Shown here: positions 16,695-26,500 of the stretch, one piece after another
Numbering within the stretch: position 1 is the stretch's first letter
Layout: every line of letters starts with the position of its first letter
From: Heterorhizobium halophytocola
GTDB taxonomy: Bacteria > Pseudomonadota > Alphaproteobacteria > Rhizobiales > Rhizobiaceae
Direction of reading: 5' to 3'
DNA: 64,000 bases
Assembly: GCF_017873095.1 (NCBI RefSeq)
Contig: NZ_JAGGJU010000012.1
Location: 142,584-206,583, forward strand
The notes under the pieces: generated by a model
Databases searched by the model: none
What the model saw: the letters and a program-made list of their open reading frames with translations, nothing else
Told to the model about the DNA's origin: nothing
Program-made: the position numbers and the translations under genes

Positions 16695-17573
16695 ATGGCT
16701 AATCCAGTTCCTGGAACGGTGATTAAGACGCTCACAGCGTTTATCGGGAAGGTGACCCGCTATGCCGCTAAAGGTCACACCCTCAAATGTTACCGGGGGC
16801 AGCGCGACACGTCATGGGAGAACCTGCCTGGACTCTTTCGCCATGACCTCAGTCGCCTCGAGGCGAACGAAAGGCGTGCTATACGTGATCTGATGGCAGT
16901 TCATCCGCTTGAGTTTGCGGCTGACCAGACGATGTTCGATCGGCTAGTGAGGATGCAGCATTTCGGCCTTCCGACAAGACTGATGGATGTCTCCCTCAAC
17001 CCCCTCGTAGCGCTCTATTTTGCAACTGACCCCGGCCCCGATGGAAAAGCATCCGACGGAGTTGTAACCGCCTTCGAAGTGCCAGAAAGTAGGGAGAAAT
17101 ACTTCGATAGTGATGCCGTCAGTTGCATCTCTAACCTTGCCAATCTCGACAAGGATGAGAAGGACGAGATCGTTGAGATCAGGCGAGAGAGGAAGAAGGG
17201 TGCCAAATCGGAGGCAGAGATCATCCGATCCAACGCTGAGGACGTCTATAAAAAGCTTCATCAATTTATCAGGGCGGAGAAATCTTATTTTCTGCCGCTG
17301 ATCCATCCGATCGACCTTTTTAAGCCTTTCTATGTTCACCCGAAGATGAGCAACCGCCGTATTCTAGCGCAAGCCGGTGGTTTCATAGTCTACGGTCTAA
17401 AGCCACCCCGCTCCATCAAGTTCGTCGAGGAATTCAAAGAGACCCGGTTCATTGTTCCCGAAGCCTCGAAGGCCGACCTTAGACGGGCGCTCGCACTGCT
17501 CGGCATCACGGACAGCACACTGTTTCCCGAGATTGATCGCGCGGCGAAGAGGATCGAAGCGAAGTATAAGTAA
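16695..17573 (+). CDS. FRG-domain protein
   Basis: The 292-residue protein starts at the ATG at 16695 with GCAGGGAG about ten bases before it. The FRG domain, named after its Phe-Arg-Gly type motif, is visible as CYRGQRDTSWENLPGLFR near residue 32 and as MQHFGLPTRLMDVSLNPLVALYFA near residue 80. A Lys/Glu-rich helix follows (residues about 140-185). FRG proteins are common in accessory and defence regions and the domain is suspected to be enzymatic, but no biochemical role is established to my knowledge. It stands alone between the tRNA and a glycan-related gene. Confidence 0.88.
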   Translation: MANPVPGTVIKTLTAFIGKVTRYAAKGHTLKCYRGQRDTSWENLPGLFRHDLSRLEANERRAIRDLMAVHPLEFAADQTMFDRLVRMQHFGLPTRLMDVSLNPLVALYFATDPGPDGKASDGVVTAFEVPESREKYFDSDAVSCISNLANLDKDEKDEIVEIRRERKKGAKSEAEIIRSNAEDVYKKLHQFIRAEKSYFLPLIHPIDLFKPFYVHPKMSNRRILAQAGGFIVYGLKPPRSIKFVEEFKETRFIVPEASKADLRRALALLGITDSTLFPEIDRAAKRIEAKYK

Positions 17574-17879
17574 CCGGGCTTCTGACAATTCAACGACGTT
17601 CGATCGTCTGCACTAGCCGGATGTCTTCAAACGGCGCAAAGCCGACATAGCCCCACGATGGAGGAACGTCCGCTTTTCGACACCCGACGCGTTGATGCCC
17701 ACGCCCGCATTGAAGGCGCTGTCTCGTGGGGCTGTTTTGGAGCCGTCAGGGACTGTCCGATATCGATGCAAGAAGTACCTAATCGTCAGGTCAAAGGCTG
17801 AAAAGTTACTCTATTGCGCGCGGTCGGATTTTAGATATCCTCGAAATCTATATTTCAAACTAAATTTTGAGTGTGCCTA
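17574..17879. other. Intergenic stretch without a supported gene
   Basis: About 300 bases, GC-rich at first and AT-rich near the end. Short frames exist but none has a ribosome site or a recognisable product. The AT-rich part just before 17880 probably carries the promoter of the next gene. Confidence 0.4.
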
Positions 17880-19178
17880 ATGCGACGAATATTCAAGAGC
17901 GCGGGTACCGCGACGGCGTATGTTGACGAGGATCTGTCCCTTTTTGCCGCTCTGCTGTCTCTGCTGCTTCTCGCAGCCCTCAAGAATGACAGCTCGTTGG
18001 GCGAGGTGGGAGACCTCGTCACTCAAATGGTTTCGCATCCGTTCGTGGCGCTTCTGAAGTCGAAGAGTATATACATTTTCGCGCCAGTTTTCGCGCTTTC
18101 GATCGCGGCCATGGTTTTCTTCAAGTCGAGGTTGACGGTCAAGCCGGCCATGCCGTCGCTTCTATTCTGCGCCCTCCTTTTATACGCTACCATACGCGCT
18201 GCAATTGGCGGTTCGGACCTAGGCTCCAAGGTATTCCAAGGGCTCCTGATCATGACTTTGGTGGCTGTCTTCACTGGACTGCGGAGGGTCAATCGTGGCG
18301 ACGCCACGGTGTCGCATACCATCGCGCTGGTCTTCTTCTGGTTCTCGATCATCATCGTCGCGCTAAATCTCTTCACCTACCTGTCAGGGTATGGCTATGT
18401 CGGAATCAACGCCCGCTTTTTTGGAACCACCGCGCATCCGAATTTCATAGGAGCTCAACTCGCCATAGCTGCCATAAGCCTCACTCATTTTTCGATCCGA
18501 GCCAGCTTTGGAAAGGCGATCGCCATCTGCCTATTGGCAGTTGCTTCGCTCTGGCTGATATACTGCACGGGATCGAGGACAGCGATCGTTATAGCTGTAA
18601 CCGGCATCTATGTTGCGAGTTGGGCTAAGCTTTCTGCGCGTGCGAAGGTCGGACTGACGGCAGTGGTGCTCTTAGGCATCATCGTTGCCGTGTTGAGCGG
18701 AGGATTTCAGCTCGGCGACGACGAGATGTCCGTTTATGATCGCGGCAATACGCGCGACGCGGCTTGGAGCTATCTGGTTGATGCAATCGTTGAAAACCCG
18801 ATGTGGGGAAGAGGGTATTTCGAGGGGTTTTCTGAGGACTCCTGGCTGCGAGGGTGGTCAACGTTCGGAGTCCTGTATTTCGTCTTGATGGTCTCCGCGA
18901 TCCTATCCGGCGCTTGGAGGCTCACCGCCCGCCGTCAGTCACATCCGGTGCACAGGATGAACTTGAGCCTGCTCCTCGGGCTATTGTGCGGACTGTGTGC
19001 CGGCGCAGTATTTGAGGGATATCTTTGCGACACGTTCTCGGTTCCGGTGTTGAGTGTAGTTTTTGTCCTGGCCGCCGCGTCACCGGCTAAAGGTCGATCA
19101 AAGGCCACTCGGCAAGTATCTTCAAAAACCCATCTCGTGTCTGGCCCGACCGTCGTAGCAGACATTTCAGGTCCGTAG
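17880..19178 (+). CDS. O-antigen ligase / polysaccharide polymerase-like membrane protein
   Basis: The protein has about 432 residues from the ATG at 17880; a GTG nine bases earlier is also in frame. It has about ten hydrophobic segments. The central signature FFGTTAHPNFIGAQLAIAA followed by CTGSRTAIVIAV fits the Wzy_C/O-antigen ligase fold, in which these loops lie near the active site. A cytoplasmic Lys/Arg-rich tail ends the protein. Such enzymes polymerise or ligate surface glycans. No other glycan genes lie nearby, so its pathway is unclear; it may be part of acquired DNA. Confidence 0.75.
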   Translation: MRRIFKSAGTATAYVDEDLSLFAALLSLLLLAALKNDSSLGEVGDLVTQMVSHPFVALLKSKSIYIFAPVFALSIAAMVFFKSRLTVKPAMPSLLFCALLLYATIRAAIGGSDLGSKVFQGLLIMTLVAVFTGLRRVNRGDATVSHTIALVFFWFSIIIVALNLFTYLSGYGYVGINARFFGTTAHPNFIGAQLAIAAISLTHFSIRASFGKAIAICLLAVASLWLIYCTGSRTAIVIAVTGIYVASWAKLSARAKVGLTAVVLLGIIVAVLSGGFQLGDDEMSVYDRGNTRDAAWSYLVDAIVENPMWGRGYFEGFSEDSWLRGWSTFGVLYFVLMVSAILSGAWRLTARRQSHPVHRMNLSLLLGLLCGLCAGAVFEGYLCDTFSVPVLSVVFVLAAASPAKGRSKATRQVSSKTHLVSGPTVVADISGP

Positions 19179-19204
19179 ATCCCGGACCTTCTACATCGGT
19201 TCTA

Positions 19205-19229
19205 GGGCCCGGCACATCCAACCGGGCCC
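19205..19229. terminator. Hairpin between convergent genes
   Basis: GGGCCCGG at 19205-19212 pairs with CCGGGCCC at 19222-19229 around a nine-base loop, followed on the plus strand by a T-rich run. It separates the ligase-like gene from the convergent small gene at the edge of the prophage. Confidence 0.65.
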
Positions 19230-19239
19230 AGGTTTCTTC

Positions 19240-19452
19240 CTAAATCTTCATCCGATGGATCGACCGCGCCGCCGAAAGCATGGCGGCCACTTCCTCCAAA
19301 TGTTGGTCTAGGCCGCAAAGCCCGCCGATGGCGCAGTTCTGGCCGTGCTCCTCGATGTCGTTTGAGGCTAGGTCGAGGATCGCGGTGATCTCCTCAGCGC
19401 TCGCCTGCATGGTCTTGATCAGCTGTTTTATCGTTTCGCGTTTGTTGGTCAT
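19240..19452 (-). CDS. Small conserved-looking protein at the prophage right end
   Basis: This is a 70-residue acidic, mostly helical protein (MTNKRETIKQLIKTMQASAEE at the start, ARSIHRMKI at the end). The ATG at 19452 has AGGGAG seven bases upstream. Two Cys residues sit in a central NCAIGGLCGL. I do not recognise a family. It follows the methylase gene on the same strand, so it is probably the last gene of the phage or cargo carried with it. Confidence 0.6.
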   Translation of the reverse strand: MTNKRETIKQLIKTMQASAEEITAILDLASNDIEEHGQNCAIGGLCGLDQHLEEVAAMLSAARSIHRMKI

Positions 19453-19559
19453 GGCCGTCTCCCTTGTTGATGACCGACCATCGCTCCGGGTGCCCCGGAA
19501 GACGAGCAATGCCAATGCTTTCCAGCGCCGCCGGCGAATCAGTTTTGCTGCCAATCCCT

Positions 19560-20381
19560 TCATTGGGCCGCCGGTCGAACAGATTTTGCTGGCGTGATAA
19601 TGACCTCCTTGACCGCCTGATTTTGGCCTTTTGCCGAGACCGAATAGGTGCAATCCACCTCTTCGATTTGAAACCCTTCGAATGTTTTGAAGACGTCTTG
19701 AAGGGCGTTCAAAGACAGTATGAAGCGTCCCTGAAGACCCTTCAAAAGGTCTGCCATCTCGGCAAAGTCCTGCCTGCCGAACACCTCTTTCCCGTAGTCG
19801 TCCTCGCTCCCCCAATAGGGTGGATCGAGATAGAAGAGGGTGCCGGGTCGGTCGTAGCGTTCGATGAATTTCCGCCAGTGCAGGTTCTCGATGACGACGC
19901 CCGCCATCCGCTCGTGGATCTCCTCAAGCTGCGGCGCCAGCTTCATCAGGTTGAAGCGGGCATCCCTCAGAGACACGCCGAAGGTTTGGCCCGCGACCTT
20001 TCCCCCGAAAGCCAGCCGCTGCAGGTACAGAAAGCGTGCCGCCCGCTCCAGGTCGGTCAGCGTCGCGGGGTCCGTCCGCGACAACCTCTCAAATTCCCGC
20101 CTGGAGGTGATCTGGAAACGCAGCGTGTCCATGAACTGCGGATAGTGCCTTTGCAGGATGCGGAAGAGGTTTGCGACCTCTCCATTGATGTCGTTGATGA
20201 CCTCGAACTTCGGTGCCAGGTTGCGACGGAGGAAGACACCGCCCATCCCGACAAAGGGCTCCGCATATCCCTCATGCGGGATCTGATTGATCCTCTCGAT
20301 GATCTTCTTTGCAAGAATTCGCTTGCCGCCGATATAGGGGGCAGCGGGATTGGTGGGCTCGACCACCCGAAAACTAGCCAT
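19560..20381 (-). CDS. DNA adenine-N6 methyltransferase (Dam/D12 class)
   Basis: The protein has 273 residues from the ATG at 20381; a GTG at 20408 gives nine more. Motif I, the SAM-binding site, is NPAAPYIGGKRILAKKI near residue 10 with EPFVGMGGVFLRR near 40. The catalytic DPPY is in FYLDPPYWGSEDDYG near residue 190. Both motifs are intact, and the order matches the D12 class (Dam, DpnM). In Mu-like phages such genes near the right end modify phage DNA against host restriction, the role Mom has in Mu. It reads with the late genes, about 160 bases after the tail-fibre gene. Confidence 0.9.
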   Translation of the reverse strand: MASFRVVEPTNPAAPYIGGKRILAKKIIERINQIPHEGYAEPFVGMGGVFLRRNLAPKFEVINDINGEVANLFRILQRHYPQFMDTLRFQITSRREFERLSRTDPATLTDLERAARFLYLQRLAFGGKVAGQTFGVSLRDARFNLMKLAPQLEEIHERMAGVVIENLHWRKFIERYDRPGTLFYLDPPYWGSEDDYGKEVFGRQDFAEMADLLKGLQGRFILSLNALQDVFKTFEGFQIEEVDCTYSVSAKGQNQAVKEVIITPAKSVRPAAQ

Positions 20382-20540
20382 GTCCAAGCACTCGCGACTC
20401 GGCCACACCTTTAGATGCCCTGCAGGGTATGGGTGCGGCGGTTATCTTTCCTTATCGTCGGACGGGTTTATGTCTCGAAACTTGGGCCCGTCGCTTGGGG
20501 CACTCCCGTGCCCTCGGCCACCCGGCTGGGCGGCTATTTC

Positions 20541-23504
20541 TTACCAGCCCTTGCTGTTGATTTTTGATGCCACTGCCGCCGCGATCGCGGCGTTGCCGCC
20601 ATCGTCCGGATGCAGATTGTCGCTGACCCGGCTAATCATCGACCAATCGATCGGGATGAACCTGTCAGCATAGGCGGATGCCAGGGCGCCATTGATCGCC
20701 CCGACATAATCGATCTCCGCCTGGCTGGTATCGGCTGCATAGGGAACCGACAGGATCAGGTAGCGGCCACCATAAGGCAGGTCTGCCACCATGGTGGCGA
20801 TGTTGGCGAGGATCGTCGTCTGGGCATTGCCGTCGTTACGGCCCGCACCGATAACGAACAGCCAGTTCTTGCGATCGACATCCGCCAGCAGCCGTGTCTT
20901 GATCTGGGCGGATGTCTCGCCCCCAATGCCACCATTGAACACTGTCCGCTGCAGCAGCCGCTGGAGAATGGCCGGATAGTCATAGCCGTCCGTTACCCCC
21001 GTCGCATTGCCGGCCGTGATGCTGTCACCATAGGCCGCAATGCGCGCATCCGGCCGGCGGGTGGCGCGCGCGGCCAGTTCCCCGTCAGACAGTCCGCGCG
21101 CGTGTCCTTCGATGTTCCGGATCACGACGGCACCGAGACCGCTGGCGCTACTGCGGCCGAGGCGTAGCGTCCCGATACCGGGCGGGAAGGCTGAGAGAGC
21201 CGAGGCGGCAACGGCCTTGCCATTGACCGAATAGGCGACATTGCCATCCCTCATCGACAGGGCCACGCTGCGATCCGTATCATCGGCCCAAGTGCCCAGG
21301 CTCACATTGACGATCTGAACACCTGCGGCCGTCACCTCGAGATGGCAGGTCTTGTCGGCCGCGCGATAGAGGCGAATACGGTTGGCCTCTGTGCCGTCAT
21401 CCAGTTGGACGACCGTGCAGTCTTCTCCGAGCGGCGCACGCGATGACACAACCAGGCTCGCCGCGTTTCGTCGAAACCATCCCCCGACATCGATGACGGC
21501 CTGATCGTCACTGAGTACGGCAGCCGCAGCATTCGTTTTGACTGGCTGCTGGACATAGCTGCGCAGTCCACCGTTTGCATGATAGCGGTAGAGGTGGCTC
21601 ACACCGTCGCCGGCATAGTTCGTGATCTGGCCCGTCGTCACTATCCGCTCATAGATCGTGTAGGAGGTGGCACCGGCGGCGACCGGAAAGGCCATGGCGC
21701 ACAGAACCCATCCGTCGCGGAGATGCCGGGTATAGGCGGGCGTTGTCGTGTAGATACCCTGAACCTCGCCGGTGATCAGATCGAACTGTGCTTGTTTGCC
21801 GGATGCGGTCATCAACACCTTGGAGCGCGTGCCGGCTTTGTAGATCCGCCACTCCACCGCTGTCATATCGGCCGACAATGCCGGGAAAGCTGGTGCAGCA
21901 CGAAAGATCTGGTGATTGCCGGTCACCGTGTTCTCAATCCACTTGGCCGCCTCCTGCCCACCAGCGGGGTCGATGACCTCAACTGTCCCTTGCTCGACCG
22001 AGCAGTTGCCTTTCGACCATTGCCCGGCGCTGACATCGTCGGAGAAGCTCCAGATATTGCCGCGGTTGTTTTCGAGCAGGAGGCCAATCAGCTCGCCCGA
22101 CAGCGGATCATAAGTGCTTCGGCCGATGCCAATGACGCCAGACTTCAGTCGGCGGTTGCGTCCCATCAGCAGGCCCGCGTCCGGACGAACGATCGACAGT
22201 GAGGCGCCGTTTGCAAAGTCGAGGGCAAGGGCTGGCGGAGGGCTCAGCAGCGCCGCCTTGTCGGTGTCGGATATGGTGATCCCGGCACGTGTGAGAATAC
22301 CGATGATGGCCTCGATCGGCACGAGCGCCTGGCCACTTGCGATGCTGATCTCTGCAGCCACACCAGCGCTGGCGGTTGCGATCGCGGCCGCCTGTGGGGT
22401 CGAGACCGGCTTGTCCGCATCGGCGGTATTGCTGACATTGCCGAGGCCGACGTCGGCCGAATTGGGCAACACGACCGGTTTGCCGGAGGATCTCTGGTAG
22501 GAGACGCAGCGCCAGTTGCCGGCCGCGTTGACGCACACGAACTCGGCGATGTCCCCGGTCGACGTGATGATGTCAGCACCACCCGGCAGCACCAGCGAGG
22601 TTACGTTGTGGGTCAGCGTCAGGCCAAGACTTGCAAAGTAGAGCGTCCGGCGCGTCCCCAGTGGTGCCGGTCCCAGCGACACGATCACCGCCGTTCCCGT
22701 GACGTTGAAGAACTCGGCGGCGGCAAGATCCATGGTCGCAGCGGAGGCGATGTTGCTGCCATAGGTCCAGACGGTCGCAAGCTCGGTGATCTCCGAGCGG
22801 GCCGGCGCGGCGAGCGCCTTGCCGCTGTTGCGCAGGAAGGAGATGCAACGCCAGTTGCCAGATCCGATCGATCGGAAAATGCCGATGTCGCCGGCGGCCA
22901 CTACAATGTTCGCGCCTCCCGGCAGGATCATCGATGTCGCGTTGTAGGTCAGTGTCAGTGTCTGGTTGAACCGCACGACCTTTTCAGCGCCATCAGGCGA
23001 AACGCCGAAGGAGCTGATGGTCGTGCCCCCTACTACCGACAGAGCGTCGGTGGCGATTGTAGCGAGGTCGGTAGTTGCGGCGGCCGTAATGTTTGTCATG
23101 TGCCCCCAGAGCGGTACGCTCTTGTCCTCAATCGTCGCCACGCGATCACTGAAGGCCGTGTAGGTGGATGGCCCGACCCACCGCCATCCAGCCGGCGAGC
23201 CGTTCCACCTATAAAGGCCTTGATTGCTCACCGTTCCGCCAGCAACGGGATCCGTATGGGTGCCTGACTGGCTTGGCACCTCTGCCGGCTGGCCGGTGCG
23301 CGTGCCGATGATAGAATTCAGGGATGCCCAGGTTTCCGCTCGCAGACTGATATTCTGCGACTGCACGGCTTCACTACCGGCCACCTGTATCGAGAGATCC
23401 TTGATGGACGTCTGCGCCGTCGATCCGCCCTTGTTGCCGAGAACATAATCGACCGAACTGACCACCGCGGCACCCGTCGTCTTCATCCCTGGTATGTTTG
23501 CCAT
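20541..23504 (-). CDS. Tail fibre protein with C-terminal SGNH hydrolase
   Basis: The protein has 987 residues from the ATG at 23504 (MANIPGMKTTG), with AGGGAATA directly upstream. Residues about 130-225 and 235-320 are two copies of a repeat built around LPGGA and GNWRC[IV]S. A region near 600-800 reads like a jelly-roll (LamG-like) fold with GKAVAASALSAFPPGIGTLRLGR. The last 170 residues are an SGNH hydrolase: AYGDSITAGN (nucleophile Ser), GIGGE, GAGRND, and DNLHP (Asp and His). Such domains deacetylate or cleave surface glycans, so this is likely the receptor-binding fibre with depolymerising or deacetylating activity. It follows the tip-protein gene by seven bases. Confidence 0.85.
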   Translation of the reverse strand: MANIPGMKTTGAAVVSSVDYVLGNKGGSTAQTSIKDLSIQVAGSEAVQSQNISLRAETWASLNSIIGTRTGQPAEVPSQSGTHTDPVAGGTVSNQGLYRWNGSPAGWRWVGPSTYTAFSDRVATIEDKSVPLWGHMTNITAAATTDLATIATDALSVVGGTTISSFGVSPDGAEKVVRFNQTLTLTYNATSMILPGGANIVVAAGDIGIFRSIGSGNWRCISFLRNSGKALAAPARSEITELATVWTYGSNIASAATMDLAAAEFFNVTGTAVIVSLGPAPLGTRRTLYFASLGLTLTHNVTSLVLPGGADIITSTGDIAEFVCVNAAGNWRCVSYQRSSGKPVVLPNSADVGLGNVSNTADADKPVSTPQAAAIATASAGVAAEISIASGQALVPIEAIIGILTRAGITISDTDKAALLSPPPALALDFANGASLSIVRPDAGLLMGRNRRLKSGVIGIGRSTYDPLSGELIGLLLENNRGNIWSFSDDVSAGQWSKGNCSVEQGTVEVIDPAGGQEAAKWIENTVTGNHQIFRAAPAFPALSADMTAVEWRIYKAGTRSKVLMTASGKQAQFDLITGEVQGIYTTTPAYTRHLRDGWVLCAMAFPVAAGATSYTIYERIVTTGQITNYAGDGVSHLYRYHANGGLRSYVQQPVKTNAAAAVLSDDQAVIDVGGWFRRNAASLVVSSRAPLGEDCTVVQLDDGTEANRIRLYRAADKTCHLEVTAAGVQIVNVSLGTWADDTDRSVALSMRDGNVAYSVNGKAVAASALSAFPPGIGTLRLGRSSASGLGAVVIRNIEGHARGLSDGELAARATRRPDARIAAYGDSITAGNATGVTDGYDYPAILQRLLQRTVFNGGIGGETSAQIKTRLLADVDRKNWLFVIGAGRNDGNAQTTILANIATMVADLPYGGRYLILSVPYAADTSQAEIDYVGAINGALASAYADRFIPIDWSMISRVSDNLHPDDGGNAAIAAAVASKINSKGW

Positions 23505-23511
23505 TATTCCC

Positions 23512-26500
23512 TCACACGATGTTGACCGCGAAAGGCCCGACGACCGGGCCCGCGATCCCGTCATCATTGGCTTGTCGCAGGAAGTAGTAGTGGGTGCCTT
23601 GGGCAAGACAGGTCGCTGTTTCAGGATAGATGACTGCGTTGTCGATCGACCCCTCGAACGTGGACGAAGCCGAGAAGGACACGCCGTGGTCGCCACCGGT
23701 AGCGGTGATCCGATCGGCGAACCTGCCGACATCGCTTCGATCTTGTCCGGCCACCGAACTGCCGCCGGACAGGAGGACGGCTATGCTGCCCGATATGATC
23801 TCGGTGACATCGAATCCGATCCGGTAGGCGACGCCGGATGTAAGCGAGAGTGTCTGCGAAAGGTCGCCGGCTTCTCCGCCGGAGTGGGTCGCTACACCGT
23901 CGGCGATGCTCCAGCCGGCGCCCAGCGTCCAGCCGGCGCTGCTTGGCATGCCGCCCGAGGTGAGAAGCGTCTTGCGGGTCGCATCACCATCCGTGACGAT
24001 ATAGGGATGGCTCGGCACGACCGAAGCTGTGCCGACCGGGTCGCTGTCCGGGTCAAACAGAGTGCTGTCCGACCGGTAGATCCAGACCTCGCTCGTCGAG
24101 GTGCTATCGGACGTTTCAAAGGCAATTTGAACGCCGCCCAGAAGCGGTTCGAGGCTGACCGTATCAGCGTCAATACCTCCCGGCACGGCTTCGTCATGCA
24201 TGCCGACCACGATCGTCACGATGTCGGTGAATGGGCCAGGCAGGCCGGTGGGGGAAAGTGCCCGCGCCTTGATCTCGACCACGTCGCCAGTCGAGTAGTC
24301 ATCGATGTTCACTTCGAATGCGGAAGCGTCGATCGCCACGACTGCAAAAGCGCCGGAGATGCGATGGTAGATCTCGAAGCTATCGCTTTCGACTGGCCCG
24401 ACACCTGCCTCGATCAGAACCGTGATCCGGCCGTTGACACCGGTATCGGCAAAGCCGGAAGTAATGCCACTGAACAAGGGAACTGGTGGTTCGGAGTTGT
24501 CTGTCTCGACCTCGGAGCCGACAACACCGGACCAGGTGGGCGCCACCTCGGCATCCGTCAGTTGATCGATGATCGGCGAAGCATCGGCGAGCTTGAAGAT
24601 GCTCGCCATGTTGTCGCCAGCCTCCACGCGGGTCACGATCAATTCGGAGATGCCTGCCGATACCGGTCCGAAGAGAATGATCGAGCCAACTGCCGGCAGC
24701 GGGCCAGCGCCCGAAAGCAAAAGCAGGCGCGAAGCCCCGGAAAGGGTTACGATCGAACGCGTGATACCGGTGCCAATGGTGTCATCCCCGTCAAGGAGCC
24801 TGAAGCGAATGGCGTAGGCCTGACCGGATCGCTGCTCGATCACCTCGTCGAGCTCGATCACGCTTCCGTTCACCGACACGACGCGGCCGGAAGAACTCAC
24901 CGACTGCAGCGTCTTGAAGGAGGCTGCGACCTTGGAGCCGCGCGTGGCGACAGCGATCGGCGTGTCCTGCATGCAGCTGTAGACGTCTGGCCGATAGATG
25001 GCCTCATACATGCGGCGCCGGCTCTCGATATAGATCTCGTCCGGATCGGTTTTGCCGGGTAGCTCCAGCTGCTCTGTCAGCGTGATCGGCCCGAGATAGC
25101 CTGGCCAGCGAACGATCCGTTCGGCCGTCTTGTAGTCGTTGGTCGCGTCAGAGAAAGTGACGCGGAACGCATGCGGCGGATCGATGTAGTTCCGGGTTGC
25201 CTCGAAGTCGGCGACGTTGCGATCGCTGAACTCGTCAACGATCACGAGATCGGCAGGTCGGTCGATCACGACGCCCCATTGCTTGCCGTCATGGCGGGGA
25301 AAGCCGCGACCGGCGCCGGCGAGCTCATTCAGCAGTTCGCGAAGTCTGGTCTCCGTATCGACCACGCGGTCGTATTTGAGGTCCTTGATCCGGCAGAAGT
25401 CGTGAAACTCCGCGAGGCTGTCGAGATCGATGCCGGCGTTGTCGGTCGGCTTGGCATTGGCAGCCGACTGCAAGACGTAGCGCATTGAGGACGCCGGATT
25501 GGAAGTCTCCCTGGTGATCCAGGCGCCGCTCGCGGTGTCGTAGTCACGGCAGACGCGCGACACCAGCGCATTGAAGGCGTCCAGCGTGCCGTTCAGCTGA
25601 TAGGTCGCCTTGATCCTGATGGCGACGAGGCCAAGCGGTTGGTCGAAGTTGAGCGGATATTCCGGTCGGAAGCTCTGCAGCACGACCCAGATCGAACGGC
25701 TCTGGACGCTGGTCGACGTGTCCTCGTCGGTCATCCGGGTGCAGCGGATTTCATAGGTGCCGCGTGCGGGCAGTTTCCATTTGTACTGCCGGAAGAACCC
25801 TTCCACTTTCTTGGCGCTGAGCGACAGTGTCGTGACGGTCTGCCAGTTCGAGGTATTGACCGGCCGCTGCTCGATCTTCACGTCCACCGTTCGCGAGGAT
25901 TTGCCGCCGTCGCTTTTCAGCTTCACCAGGCCGCTTGGGAAAGAGATGATGACGGAGGCGTGGGTGACATTGCGCGCGGTCGTTCGCACCACCGGCTTTT
26001 CGATCGAGTCACCGCTGATGATGTTGCCGGCATCATCGCGCGGCTTCGGCCGGGCCAGCTCTGCGCCGACGCTCTCCTCGATGACCTGGTTGTTGTAGAG
26101 GGTCAGCGGCCCGTCGCTCGCATAGCCCTCGCGGATCTCGATCTGGATATCATCGTACTCGTCGATATCGGTGTCGCCGATCTGCAGGTCGGTGATCTTC
26201 ACCGGCCCATAGCCAAACGTGAAGATCGCCCGGATATACTGGATGTCGTTGCGGATCTCGGTATAGCTGCGGGCGCCAAACGGCGGGGCATAGCGCACCT
26301 TGCCAAGCGCCAGCGGAACGAAGGCATCAGGCCTCAGATCGTTCTGCCAGCCGTCGATCCGATAATTGTTCGAGCGCTTGGTGTCCTTGGTCGAGGGCGG
26401 CGGTATCAGCGCATTGACCAGCAGATTTCCGATGATCGAAACGCCGGCCGTGATGAGGCCGGCAGCAGCCCCCGTCGATATCCCCAGGGCACCGGCGAGC

